Of a DNA stretch of 64,000 nt, positions 46,177 through 55,433 are shown in pieces. Position 1 is the stretch's first letter. The number at the start of each line of letters is the position of its first letter. The notes below the pieces were generated by a model. It saw only the letters and a program-made list of their open reading frames with translations, had not been told where the DNA came from and did no database searches. Both the position numbers and the translations under genes were made by a program. Source of the stretch: JAZKFT01 sp040386335 (GTDB lineage: Bacteria; Bacteroidota; Bacteroidia; Chitinophagales; Chitinophagaceae). The DNA lies in the NCBI GenBank assembly GCA_040386335.1, contig JAZKFT010000063.1:1-64000 (forward strand). The letters run 5' to 3'.

Positions 46177-46938
46177 TTATTCGTAACTAATACTGAAGTT
46201 TTTTACCGGCAATCCCTTTTCATCGATAAACCGAACACAATAGTTGCACATACCTGGGCCATTGATGACTGCGCCACGAATAATATTTTTTCCTTTTTTC
46301 AATGTTATAAGTGAGGAGGTTCCATTATCTACTATCATATCCCTGTCACCGGATAATATCAACGCTTCTTCTCCATTCAACCACCACATGCTTCCGGAAT
46401 TACATCCTGCAGCTAATCGTACGTTTTTGATTTCTGCAGGGCAATCAATAACGGTGACTAACCAAAACAGTACACCGTAAGGCGGTTTGTTGATAGCATA
46501 AGTAAAATGATACAAATTAAAGTTGAAGGTCTTGCTGTCAAGCGCATGCCATTTTAATTCCTGGTCTCCTACTTTTACTTGTTCACCATTTTTAGGAATC
46601 AGATTGTAATCAGCAGAAAAATTATCATTCGAAAAATTTGTGCGGAGATAGTTATCGGTGAATATATTATTCCTGGCAATGGTTTTTCTTACGGGTTCGA
46701 GTACCAGCCACCTTTGAATAAATCCCTTATTGTCAGGTGTCTTTTTGCTCTTGGCCGCCGGTATAAAATGCCTGGTCAGTGTATGTGTCGTATCGCCGCT
46801 AATCGGTATTGGAGGCAGGTTTGGTCTTTGTGGTTGTTGCGGGGGAGTTTGTCCGACAGCGTTAAAACTACATAGCTGTAGTCCCGATAAAACAACAAAA
46901 GTCGTAGCTGGTAAAAGGAATTTAAATTTTCTGTTCAT
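46177..46938 (-). CDS. Exported jelly-roll (acetylxylan-esterase-associated) protein
   Basis: 253 residues with a signal peptide (MNRKFKFLLPATTFVVLSGL). The domain after residue 50 (FIQRWLVLEPVRKTIARNNI, LFWLVTVIDCPAEIKNVRLA, WWLNGEEALILSGDRDMIVD, LKKGKNIIRGAVINGPGM) resembles galactose-binding jelly-roll domains that occur beside carbohydrate esterases. No esterase catalytic domain is present here. It likely binds a glycan. 52 bp from the GH43 gene on the same strand. Confidence 0.78.
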   Translation of the reverse strand: MNRKFKFLLPATTFVVLSGLQLCSFNAVGQTPPQQPQRPNLPPIPISGDTTHTLTRHFIPAAKSKKTPDNKGFIQRWLVLEPVRKTIARNNIFTDNYLRTNFSNDNFSADYNLIPKNGEQVKVGDQELKWHALDSKTFNFNLYHFTYAINKPPYGVLFWLVTVIDCPAEIKNVRLAAGCNSGSMWWLNGEEALILSGDRDMIVDNGTSSLITLKKGKNIIRGAVINGPGMCNYCVRFIDEKGLPVKNFSISYE

Positions 46939-47065
46939 AGCAGATATCTTGTGTAAAAAATTTTGTTCCTGTAATTATGATCTTAAATAATCAGTCCGGA
47001 CAAATAATAATATCCCGGGACGTTTTTCTCAACATCCCGGGATAATAATTTATAAACAATAGTTG

Positions 47066-47401
47066 TTACTTAACCCTGGTAAGTTTCATTTCTCCTCTTT
47101 CATTCTTAACCAATATTTCATTTTCATTGATCAGCTCTGCTGTACTGGCCATTTTAGTATCATTAAAAGAAATACTGTAGGAAAATTTTTTACCATCGAT
47201 CTTGCCATCTTCTAACTTAGCTTCACCAAATTGTGTCTTCCACAGTCCGGTAACTACATTTCCTTCTACTTTAAAAGTATAATTTACTTCGAAAGTACCG
47301 TTGGGTGTCTCACGGCTTCCTTTCCAGTTCCCATCAACAGGATTTTGAGCAACGGCTGTATAAAATCCGAAGGATAGTAATAAACTTAAAATGTATTTCA
47401 T
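47066..47401 (-). CDS. Small secreted beta-barrel-like protein
   Basis: 111 residues with a signal peptide (MKYILSLLLSFGFYTAVAQ). The mature ~90 residues are regular beta strands (GNWKGSRETPNGTFEVNYTF, TGLWKTQFGEAKLEDGKID, NENEILVKNERGEMKLTRV). It resembles small lipocalin-like or extracellular binding proteins of Bacteroidota. No enzyme motif. It sits between the SMP-30 lactonase and the jelly-roll protein on the same strand. Confidence 0.75.
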   Translation of the reverse strand: MKYILSLLLSFGFYTAVAQNPVDGNWKGSRETPNGTFEVNYTFKVEGNVVTGLWKTQFGEAKLEDGKIDGKKFSYSISFNDTKMASTAELINENEILVKNERGEMKLTRVK

Positions 47402-47459
47402 ATCGTCTTGTTTTTAATTATTAATACTTTTCTAAAAATTAAATCAGGGTTTTATATTT

Positions 47460-48533
47460 TTAAAATGCTTCTACTCCTTTAACATTCATCTTTACGGAAG
47501 TAACTCTGTCAGGGCTTGTCATAAATAATATTTTATTATTTGATCCTGCAAAAACATTGTTGGTGCCTCCTTTACCTGGAATGGTAAGTATTTTAGTTCC
47601 ATTTTTATCATAGGCATTCAATCCAACTCCGCCACTTAGATAAATATTTCCTTTATCGTCTAATGACATGCCATCACAGAAATTTAAATTGCTAACCAAT
47701 GTCTGCATATTGGAAAGTGTACCATCAGGATTTATAGTAAATGACCTGATTTGCCCGGAACCATCATAAGTCCAATTATTTACGTAGAGCGTTTTTCCAT
47801 CAGGAGTTCCGGTGATACCATTGGGCCAAATGTCGGCATTCCATCCTGCCATTGTTGTTACTCTTACAAGTGTGTTGCTACCCGGGGCGAGATAATATAC
47901 ATGTCCGCCTTTACCAGTTGCAGCCTGCTCTGAGTGTGTTGGTTCCCAATTTTGTTTGCGTGGATCTGATGCATCCCAATAATCTCTTGGAAAAATAGGA
48001 TCAGTAATATAAATGCCACCATTTTTTGGATTTATCCAAACATCATTCGGGCCATTTAATAATTTACCATTATAGTTATTTACCAATACAGTATGGGATC
48101 CGTCAGGTGCTATTCTCCAAATTTCTCCATGCATATCCGCACAAGCAATGAGGTAGCCATCTTTATCAAAAGCCATTCCATTAGAGCGGCCGGTACCTGC
48201 TAAAAAAGTAGTGATCTCTCCCGTTGATGCTTTCCATTTGTAAATCTTATCATTAGGCTGATCAGTAAAGAATACGTTTCCGTTTTTATCAACAGCAGGA
48301 CCTTCTGTAAAACCGAATCCTTTTTGAATAGTGTCTAACACATCGTGCTGGCTTGAAGAAATAAGGCCAGTCGGGTCAAAAAAATTGCTGCCCGATGAAG
48401 GGCCATTAGCAGAAGCAGTTTCCGTTGCTAATGTAGTTTGATCTTCATTTTCATGTTGGAGCATGCTTTTTGTACATGAAAAAAGCCCGATGGCTAATAC
48501 TAATCCGAAGGAAAAAATCATTTTCGTTTTCAT
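47460..48533 (-). CDS. SMP-30/gluconolactonase-type lipoprotein
   Basis: About 357 residues from the ATG at 48533; the frame continues upstream into unrelated debris, so the longer start is rejected. Lipobox GLFSC. The six-bladed propeller is recognised from GFTEGPAVDKNGNVFFTD near 75, NGMAFDKDGYLIACA, LNGPNDVWINPKNGGIYITD, WPNGITGTPDGKTLYVNN and NFCDGMSLDDKGNIYLSG. The metal ligands of the family (Glu in FTEGP, Asn in GPND, Asn in PNGI, Asp in CDGM) are all present. It probably hydrolyses sugar lactones. First of a likely four-gene glycan cluster. Confidence 0.92.
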   Translation of the reverse strand: MKTKMIFSFGLVLAIGLFSCTKSMLQHENEDQTTLATETASANGPSSGSNFFDPTGLISSSQHDVLDTIQKGFGFTEGPAVDKNGNVFFTDQPNDKIYKWKASTGEITTFLAGTGRSNGMAFDKDGYLIACADMHGEIWRIAPDGSHTVLVNNYNGKLLNGPNDVWINPKNGGIYITDPIFPRDYWDASDPRKQNWEPTHSEQAATGKGGHVYYLAPGSNTLVRVTTMAGWNADIWPNGITGTPDGKTLYVNNWTYDGSGQIRSFTINPDGTLSNMQTLVSNLNFCDGMSLDDKGNIYLSGGVGLNAYDKNGTKILTIPGKGGTNNVFAGSNNKILFMTSPDRVTSVKMNVKGVEAF

Positions 48534-48712
48534 ACTGGCAAACAGTTTTGAGGTTAATGTAAAAAGTGACAATCGTTTGAATTTTGCAGATCTCTGCAAT
48601 AACCGGAAAGCTATCTGGTTTAAAAAGTAAAAACTACCATCATCTACCGCCGGAGAATTTTGAACAAATGCACTGTTATCTGTCTCCGCTATAAATGGTC
48701 CTGCCCATTTTA

Positions 48713-48967
48713 TTATCTTGTCACCATTGCTACCCAATGCACCCAGGTTCTCATCCGGGCGTCAGGGTCATCCATAATTATTGCAAAACTTTTCGTGTTT
48801 TCAGGAGCCCCAGTCTTACTAAGCGGTGGTAAAACATTAGAACCATCACAAGTAAATTTAACCGGGACAGGCTTACCAACTTCGAAGGCGGAGCTGAACT
48901 ATTGAAATTTGCCTGATGCCTGCGCAGTTGCTACTCCTGTTATAAAAAGAAAATTAAAAAGGAACAT
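48713..48967 (-). pseudogene. Truncated YbhB/YbcL-like (PEBP) protein
   Basis: An ATG at 48967 starts a good signal peptide (MFLFNFLFITGVATAQASG). An in-frame TAG follows after FQ, and the same frame then gives FSSAFEVGKPVPVKFTCDG, VLPPLSKTGAPENTK and SFAIIMDDPDARMRTWVHWV before ending in MVTR-stop. This is the phosphatidylethanolamine-binding-like (Raf-kinase-inhibitor-like) family of YbhB, but only the first ~70 residues survive. One stop codon and a lost 3' half make it non-functional. It lies directly after repeat copy E in transcription order. Confidence 0.8.
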
Positions 48968-49084
48968 ATGGCTTAAAAGAATTCTGAGTGAACATTCGTC
49001 GGCTGGCACCGAAGCCGAATAGCAAAAATGCTGAGAATTTATTCGTTGCCCCGCCATATTGCCAATGCAATGTTATGCGTTCGG
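48968..49084 (+). repeat. Dispersed attC-like repeat, copy E
   Basis: It begins ATGGCTTAAAAGAATTCTGA, runs through GGCTGGCACCGAAGCCGAAT (core, as in copies B and C) and ends TGCCAATGCAATGTTATGCG. It lies between the tail of a broken TPR gene and the start of the broken YbhB-like gene, both on the minus strand. Confidence 0.65.
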
Positions 49085-49125
49085 CATTCATTCAGTATAG
49101 TTAGTATTTTAACTACTGATGTTAG

Positions 49126-49365
49126 TTATAAGCCAACCCTATTCTTAAGGTCCTTAAATCTCACATCATTTCTAATTCGTTTCCAGCGGGGATCATGGTT
49201 CAGCCAGAGTAAGCAGCCATGAATGCCACCACCATCTTCTGCATCCCTGTTTAGCCAGAGAAAAGTGTTTTCGAAATCTCCAGGAGCTTCATACACTGAG
49301 GCTATTTAATACTTCACCACATGCTCACCTCCTGCATATATGTCCAGCACTTCTTGTAATGCCAG
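49126..49365 (-). pseudogene. C-terminal remnant of a TPR protein
   Basis: A minus-strand stretch reads LALQEVLDIYAGGEHVVKY, one stop (TAA at 49306-49308), then IASVYEAPGDFENTFLWLNR, DAEDGGGIHGCLLWLNHDPR and WKRIRNDVRFKDLKNRVGL before its natural stop. This is the typical end of TPR-repeat proteins (the ...WL..DPR...R.DPRF..L..R.GL pattern). The body of the gene is gone and a stop interrupts what remains. Confidence 0.75.
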
Positions 49366-49408
49366 TTAATGCTGAATTTTTTTTACATTCAATTCAAAAT
49401 TGCCTGTT

Positions 49409-50572
49409 ATGAAAACATGTTGCTTTACTTTAATTGTTCTTCTTTTTTCTGTGCTGCTACAGGCACAGCATGTAGGTGTAAACACCAGCGAACCCCAAGC
49501 GTCTCTAGATGTAAATGGTGCATTGGCTCTAAGAGCCGCTGCCAACATCCAGGAGTTAAACCAGCCTGTTTCATTGCTCGACCTCAGCAACCGATCATAT
49601 GTACGGTTTTTTGTGAACAACGGAAACGGTAATCTGCAAAGGAACATAAAGCTCAGTGCTGGCGTTCCCGGGCAGATCAGCACCGTCGAATTTACGGGTG
49701 CCGGTAACGGTACGCTCATCAACGGGAGTCGGCATGCCGGTGGTGGCAAAGTGATCCTGGCCGGCGACGTGCTGTTTCAAAACAAAACAATGGTGCTGTC
49801 CCTGGTGTTTGTCAACAATAACTGGAGGGAATTGTACAGAACTGAGAACCTGCCCAATGAAACGGATACGATAAGCGTGACTTACAATATTCCCGGAACC
49901 TATTTATTTACAGTGCCGCCCGGCGTGCAACAAATAAGAGTAACCGTGAATGGCGCAGGTGGCTGGGGGGGCGGCAGTTTTCCTCCCACCACCGGAAGCG
50001 GTGGGCGTGGGGGAAAACTGATTTGCCTCATTAATACTACAGAAGGACAGCAGCTGGAAGTTGGTATTGGCGCAGGTGGTGGCGTAAATCAAAAAGGAAA
50101 GATCACTTATATAAAATCAGGCACTACCTACCTGCTTTTGGCTGGCGCAGGTGGGAACGGATCTAAAAACGGCGGAGTGGGCGGAGCCGGCGGGTCCGTG
50201 GGTGGCAATGGGCTAATCGGCCAGAATTCAATGGGCACAGGCGGTGGTGGGGCTACCGTGAATGCCGGCGGGGCAGGCGGTATTTCGGGTGGTGCCGGTG
50301 CCGGGCAGGCGGGCATAGCACTTACGGGCGGCACCTTGTTTACGTTTAACCAGGGTGAAGGTTTTGGTGGGGATGGATGGTTTGGTGGCGGTTCTTCAGG
50401 AGCATATACATCTGGAAGCGGCAGCAACCCATGGGCCTCCGGCGGCGGTGGTGGGGGAAGCAATTACCAGCATTCAACGGTAACCAGTTTACTTAATAAC
50501 AGCCTGGGTAATGAGGGTGGCTTAGGGGCCGCAAGTGGGGGACACGGCAATGTAAAAATTGAATGGTATTGA
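49409..50572 (+). CDS. Secreted glycine-rich fibre-like protein
   Basis: About 387 residues from the ATG at 49409. After the signal peptide comes VGVNTSEPQASLDVNGALAL, the same opening as the fibres downstream. Residues ~70-180 look like a small beta domain (RFFVNNGNGNLQRNIKLSA, YNIPGTYLFTVPPGVQQIR). The last ~200 residues are very rich in Gly, with GGAGG/GGGG stretches, ending NVKIEWY. The Gly-rich part may form a collagen-like or polyglycine-helix shaft, or a phage-type receptor-binding tip. No S74 domain. It lies on the same strand as the fibre locus but 436 bp before the kinase gene. Confidence 0.82.
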   Translation: MKTCCFTLIVLLFSVLLQAQHVGVNTSEPQASLDVNGALALRAAANIQELNQPVSLLDLSNRSYVRFFVNNGNGNLQRNIKLSAGVPGQISTVEFTGAGNGTLINGSRHAGGGKVILAGDVLFQNKTMVLSLVFVNNNWRELYRTENLPNETDTISVTYNIPGTYLFTVPPGVQQIRVTVNGAGGWGGGSFPPTTGSGGRGGKLICLINTTEGQQLEVGIGAGGGVNQKGKITYIKSGTTYLLLAGAGGNGSKNGGVGGAGGSVGGNGLIGQNSMGTGGGGATVNAGGAGGISGGAGAGQAGIALTGGTLFTFNQGEGFGGDGWFGGGSSGAYTSGSGSNPWASGGGGGGSNYQHSTVTSLLNNSLGNEGGLGAASGGHGNVKIEWY

Positions 50573-51008
50573 TCTTCTGTGGGAAATTTTACTTTAATGC
50601 GGATACATTGTATGAAATGCCATAAAGACATTTCCCAATGGTTCAGGATATAAGAAAAAATTAAATAATTGGATGTTGTCGAATCCTGGTAGCAGCAGAG
50701 TTGAAAAGGATATTTTGGCAAGCACATATGTAAAAGTGAATAAAATGTAACTGATAAACTTCGAAGCCCTGGTAGCTGATGATTTTATTGCAACGCTGTG
50801 ATAAAGGCTAGTTCATTAACGTAATGTTGGGATTATCGCTGGAAGCAGCTTTATAAGTCTGAATCTCCAGACAAAGGGTATTAATGTACGGTCTCCCCAT
50901 GCAGCTGTCCCTTTCATCCGCCATGTCCTGAAAAGTAAACGATTGTTGAACTTTCGTCTAAACGCTGAGTTCATTTCTCGTGTTTTATTATTAGCTTACA
51001 ATTAGACT
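50573..51008. other. Intergenic, decayed sequence
   Basis: 436 bp without an accepted gene. ATTGCAACGCTG near 50777 and GGTATTAATGTACGGTCT near 50877 both recur in the gap after the fibre genes (62432 and about 62617), in the same order. The promoter of the kinase gene should be near the right end. Confidence 0.45.
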
Positions 51009-53387
51009 ATGACTAAGATATGCTGCTTGTGGTTTGTTTTTTTTAACGCTGTTGTTTTTGCACAGAGCAAAGACAAGAATGAGACGCATACTGTAGTTAG
51101 AAACAAGGAGTTGAAAAATGCCACGATTCAAACTACTCCTACAATTTCTGAATTAATCCTGTTATTGCAAAAACCGGAAACCGTTTCAAAAAAAGTTGAC
51201 ATACTTTATGAGATTGCTGAAGGTTATGCTAACTATCTCAAAATTGATTCTGCCCTTTTTTATGCCCAAAAAATAAAAGCTGTTTCAGACAGTGCAGGTT
51301 ACGAAGCTGGTCTTGCTAAATATTATCTCGCCAGGGGTTCTGCTTTATATTACCGCAACAAGGGTGTTGAGGTAACACAAAATCTACAGCAGGCAATCAG
51401 TTTATTCACACGATACAACAACAACCTTTTTCTTGGCATAAGTTATCACCAGTTGGCAAGACATACAGCCAACACGAGAGATTATTCAGGAGCGGAAAAA
51501 TTTTATCGTAAGGCTGTGTCGCTCCTGGTTGGTTCCGGAGATGTTAGCAAGCTGCAATTTGCTGTCTATAATCTCGGACGAAATTTTTATCTCAGTTTGG
51601 AGTTAGATAGTGCTGCTTATTATTTGTCGTGGGGTTTGCGGCTGGCTGAAGGTATACAGAGTAAACCAAAAATATTTACCATAGCCGCTATGCTTGGTGC
51701 GGTGTATTTTACTGCCGGAAATAATAACGAGGCCGAACGGATATTGAGTTATGCTTTGGCTAATCAGCCTTCCTTCATCGACAAAGTGCATCTGCGTGGT
51801 GTGTTGGCTAATTATGCAGAAGTGCTAACCTCACAAGATAAATATGAACAAGCCGCAAAAGCAATAACGGACTACGCGAAAATCAATGTTTCGTTTGGAG
51901 ATGTTTGGGGCCGCATGACAGAGATGAAATTAAAAGGGGCCCTGCTATATCGCCAGGGTCATTATGACGCTGCGCTTCGTTATTTACAGGATGGGTATAA
52001 ACTGAATCCCGGTGAGCATTTATTTGCACATGATTTAATGAATCTTGCTTCTTATCTCGGAAAAACAGAATTAAAAACCGGGCATGCAGACAGTGCGATT
52101 ATTCATTTTCATCTCGCAAAAAAGCTGGCAACGGAATCGAATTTTATAGCCGGAATACTTGAAGGGAACATGCTGTTGGCGGAGGCTTTCCGGCAAAACA
52201 ATAAAATGGATTCTGCTTACCACTATTTCCATTACTACGCTCATCTTAAAGATTCTATACTGACTTTTAAAAAAGAAAGAACAGTGATGGAGTTGAGTGC
52301 GAAATACAATGCTGAAAAAAAGGAACAACAGATAAAAAATCTGCAAACAGAAAAGCAGGTGTATGATTTTCAGCTGATGTTGAAAAACAAAACCATTGAG
52401 CAGCAAGAGCTGGTTGGACTAAAAAATGCGCAGCAGCTAACACTGCTGACACAACAATCGGAAATAAGCAGGCTGCAGGCATCCGAGAAAAGCCTGGCAT
52501 TAGAAAACCGTGAAAAAGAGTTTTTAAAGAAACAGAAAGAACTGGAGTTGTTGCAAAAAGAAAAACAATTACAATCGGCATTGGCAGCAAAGCAGGCACA
52601 GCAAAAAAATCTTCTTTTTTTTATTATTGGTGCTGTTTTGTTGTTTGTATTATATGGTGCACACCGTTATAAGCAGAATAAGAAATTAACTGAACAACTA
52701 TCACAATCTCTTATAGATTTAAAACTGGCGCAGGAACAAATAATAAAATCGGAGAAAGAAAAAGAATCAGAAAATGTCAGGGTAAGCATTAGTCGCGATA
52801 TACATGATGAAGTGGGTGCTACACTGAGCGGGGTAGCCTTATTTAGTGAAATAGCAAAGCAAAAAGTATTGCAGCATAACCAGCAGGATGCACTTGAATA
52901 TCTTGGCCATATTTCAACCAATTCAAAAGAAATGGTTGAAAAAATCAGTGACATTGTTTGGTCTATTAATCCTGAGAATGACAGCTTTGAACGTATCACC
53001 GAAAAGCTGAAAGCTTACACCTTAAACTTATGCGCCGGCAGAGGCATTCGTTTGAGCTTTAACGTAGATGAAAACATAAACAATTTGGCTCCTGCCATGC
53101 AGGTACGAAGAAATATTTACCTGTTCTGTAAGGAGGCTATCAACAATGCTATAAAATATTCAGGCTGCCGTCATTTTTCGTTTTCATTGCAGTGGGGTAC
53201 CGGGCATAGTTTGCTGGAGATAAAAGATGATGGCACCGGCTTTAATGAAGACACGGTGATAAAAGGCAATGGCCTGAAAAATATGCAGGCAAGAGCTAAC
53301 GACTTGAAAGCAGACTTTGAATTGAAAACGGGGCCGGGTAAAGGAACAAACATAAAGCTGCGTTTTAATTTTCACCCAAACGGGTGA
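51009..53387 (+). CDS. TPR sensor histidine kinase
   Basis: 792 residues with a signal peptide. Residues ~35-400 hold TPR-like helical repeats (SALFYAQKIKAVSDSAGYEA, GISYHQLARHTANTRDYSGA). A long charged coiled coil (~430-525) leads to a membrane helix near 537-555 (FFIIGAVLLFVLYGAHRYK). A LytS/NarX-like kinase follows: SRDIHDEVGATLSGVALF with His near 599, N-box FCKEAINNAIKYSG near 708 and DGTGFN near 741. It likely senses a signal through its periplasmic TPRs. The matching LuxR-type regulator starts 43 bp later, so they form one operon. It lies directly ahead of the fibre array, which it may control. Confidence 0.92.
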   Translation: MTKICCLWFVFFNAVVFAQSKDKNETHTVVRNKELKNATIQTTPTISELILLLQKPETVSKKVDILYEIAEGYANYLKIDSALFYAQKIKAVSDSAGYEAGLAKYYLARGSALYYRNKGVEVTQNLQQAISLFTRYNNNLFLGISYHQLARHTANTRDYSGAEKFYRKAVSLLVGSGDVSKLQFAVYNLGRNFYLSLELDSAAYYLSWGLRLAEGIQSKPKIFTIAAMLGAVYFTAGNNNEAERILSYALANQPSFIDKVHLRGVLANYAEVLTSQDKYEQAAKAITDYAKINVSFGDVWGRMTEMKLKGALLYRQGHYDAALRYLQDGYKLNPGEHLFAHDLMNLASYLGKTELKTGHADSAIIHFHLAKKLATESNFIAGILEGNMLLAEAFRQNNKMDSAYHYFHYYAHLKDSILTFKKERTVMELSAKYNAEKKEQQIKNLQTEKQVYDFQLMLKNKTIEQQELVGLKNAQQLTLLTQQSEISRLQASEKSLALENREKEFLKKQKELELLQKEKQLQSALAAKQAQQKNLLFFIIGAVLLFVLYGAHRYKQNKKLTEQLSQSLIDLKLAQEQIIKSEKEKESENVRVSISRDIHDEVGATLSGVALFSEIAKQKVLQHNQQDALEYLGHISTNSKEMVEKISDIVWSINPENDSFERITEKLKAYTLNLCAGRGIRLSFNVDENINNLAPAMQVRRNIYLFCKEAINNAIKYSGCRHFSFSLQWGTGHSLLEIKDDGTGFNEDTVIKGNGLKNMQARANDLKADFELKTGPGKGTNIKLRFNFHPNG

Positions 53388-53430
53388 AGCCAAATCTGAG
53401 ATTATTGTAAGTTATTTATCAAAACAAAGA

Positions 53431-54072
53431 ATGGCAATAAGGGTAGCAATATTTGAAGACAATAAACTAATGCGAAATGGCTTTGAAGCCATCTGCAATG
53501 GTACCGAAGGACTTATGTGTAGCGGTGCCTTTGCTGATAGTTTTGACCTTGACTTCAAAATAAAAAAGGCCGCTCCACAGGTTATTCTTATGGATATTGA
53601 AATGCCAGGCACTGATGGTATAGCAGCTACACGCCATGTAATAAAAAAATGGCCGGAGATAAAAATCCTGATACAAACGGTATTTGAAGATGATGATAAG
53701 ATTTTTAAAGCTATTTGTGCAGGTGCATCGGGCTATATACTAAAGTCAACTTCGCCTGCAAGGTTAGTTGAATCTATCATAGAAGTTTACAACGGTGGCT
53801 CGCCTATGAGTCCATACATAGCCAGCCGTGTATTAAAACTTTTTCAGCAATTTGCACCCACAGAACAGCAAAACGAAGATTACAGCCTAAGCAGCCGTGA
53901 AAAAGAAATTCTTTCACTGATGGTGGAAGGAATCAATTTGCAGTTGATAGCCGATAAAATTTTCATTTCGTATGAAACGGTGCGCAGTCACGTCAAGCGC
54001 ATCTACAAAAAGCTTCATGTAGCTTCTGCGTCAGAGGCAGTAGCAAAGGCAATCAGGCAGCGCATCATCTGA
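53431..54072 (+). CDS. LuxR-type response regulator
   Basis: 213 residues. The receiver opens with RVAIFEDNKLMRNGFEAICNG, with Asp55 in VILMDIEMPG and the conserved ILIQTVFEDD. The LuxR HTH is at ~145-205 (LSSREKEILSLMVEGIN, YETVRSHVKRIYKKLHVASA). It is 43 bp after the TPR kinase and 115 bp before the metalloprotease-like gene, and is the most likely activator of the fibre operon. Targets unproven. Confidence 0.93.
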   Translation: MAIRVAIFEDNKLMRNGFEAICNGTEGLMCSGAFADSFDLDFKIKKAAPQVILMDIEMPGTDGIAATRHVIKKWPEIKILIQTVFEDDDKIFKAICAGASGYILKSTSPARLVESIIEVYNGGSPMSPYIASRVLKLFQQFAPTEQQNEDYSLSSREKEILSLMVEGINLQLIADKIFISYETVRSHVKRIYKKLHVASASEAVAKAIRQRII

Positions 54073-54187
54073 TCCATTTAATTAGCTGCGTTAATACGCA
54101 CCCCCAATTTCTTATACAGCCTTAAAATTCACCCACCTGGGGTATAGTTCAACCTATGCTGCATTCGGAATTTCACAATCTCCTTAC

Positions 54188-55390
54188 ATGCAATTTTTAA
54201 AACCAGGTTTTATGAGACAGCTATTTTATGTTCCCGCAGTATTTCTCTTTGCTGTGGCATTAACGGCAGGTGTATTATCTACATCGGCAAAAAAGAATTA
54301 TCGTTTTTTCAGCGAACGAAATATTACGACAGCCGAATACCAGTTTGCCCTTTCCATATTTGCAAGAGAGTTTCCGCCAAAAGACATGATCACACTTACC
54401 AATGGAACGGGCTTTAGTAACAGGCCGTATGTAAGACCTTCTATCAATGGTGGTGTGCAAATGAATCTTGGCGATATATACAGCGATCCCCTTTCTACGC
54501 CAAGCAGCAGGGAGCTTTTTGCACATGAGCTAACACATGCCTGGCAGTTAGAACACTATGGATATGCATGGTACATTAAGCAGGCAATCGGAAACCAGGT
54601 GGTAGATGGTGCACCATATGATTATGTATGCGATGCTGCTAAAACGCTGGGCGACTATAATGCAGAACAGCAGGGTGAAATAGTAAAAGACTACTATAAA
54701 AAAAATGTATGTGCCACCGCTGTTGCGCGCCCATTGAGAAGTGCTACATGGAAATTATTGACAGGAAGCGATGCAGTGGATATGGCTGTTAACAACGATG
54801 GCACATACTATATGGTGAATACTGCAGGCATCATTTACAACTATAAAACAACAGATAATGACTGGAATAAAATGCAGGGTAGTGCAGGAAAAGCAATCGC
54901 CGCCAATGCAGGAAAAGTCTGCATGGTTAATTCGGTTGGAAATATTTACGAACTAGCTGGAACGGCCTGGAAGAAAATGCCTGGTAGCTCAGGAAAAGAT
55001 GTTGGTATTGATGCTGATGGAACAATATGGATGGTGAATACTGCCGGTAAAATTTATAAATACTCAGGTACTAAATGGATGCAGATGCCAGGGAGCGACG
55101 CCGCCAGGATAGCTGCAGGTGGAGGACAAGTTTGGATGGTAAATACTGTCGGTAAAATATATCGATACAATGGCACTAAATGGACCCAAATGTCTGGTAG
55201 TGCAGGATTAGATATTGCTGTGGCCAACGATGGTAAAGTTTTTATGACGAATAACGTTGGCAAGATTTACCAATGGGGCGGCAATGCGTGGATGCAGCTT
55301 GATGGCAATGATGGAAGAAAAGTATCAGCAAATAATAACAAGCTGGTTCTTGTAAACAAAAAAGGAAGAATGTATTTCAGAACATACTGA
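54188..55390 (+). CDS. Secreted HExxH protein with tectonin propeller
   Basis: 400 residues. The signal peptide starts at Met9 (MRQLFYVPAVFLFAVALTAG), so either ATG may be used. An N-terminal domain carries HELTHAWQLEHYG near 112-124, a zinc-peptidase HExxH. EQQGE near 155 could offer the third ligand; the style is that of DUF4157-like predicted metalloproteases. From ~190 there are six tectonin blades (VWMVNTVGKIYRYNG, WMVNTAGKIYKYSG, VFMTNNVGKIYQWGG and so on). Tectonin propellers bind LPS or glycans in known members. The combination is unusual. Same strand, 43 bp ahead of the first fibre gene. Confidence 0.85.
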   Translation: MQFLKPGFMRQLFYVPAVFLFAVALTAGVLSTSAKKNYRFFSERNITTAEYQFALSIFAREFPPKDMITLTNGTGFSNRPYVRPSINGGVQMNLGDIYSDPLSTPSSRELFAHELTHAWQLEHYGYAWYIKQAIGNQVVDGAPYDYVCDAAKTLGDYNAEQQGEIVKDYYKKNVCATAVARPLRSATWKLLTGSDAVDMAVNNDGTYYMVNTAGIIYNYKTTDNDWNKMQGSAGKAIAANAGKVCMVNSVGNIYELAGTAWKKMPGSSGKDVGIDADGTIWMVNTAGKIYKYSGTKWMQMPGSDAARIAAGGGQVWMVNTVGKIYRYNGTKWTQMSGSAGLDIAVANDGKVFMTNNVGKIYQWGGNAWMQLDGNDGRKVSANNNKLVLVNKKGRMYFRTY

Positions 55391-55433
55391 TAACTGATTA
55401 GAAATTTCAAATAAAGACAACCCGAATAGGTTT

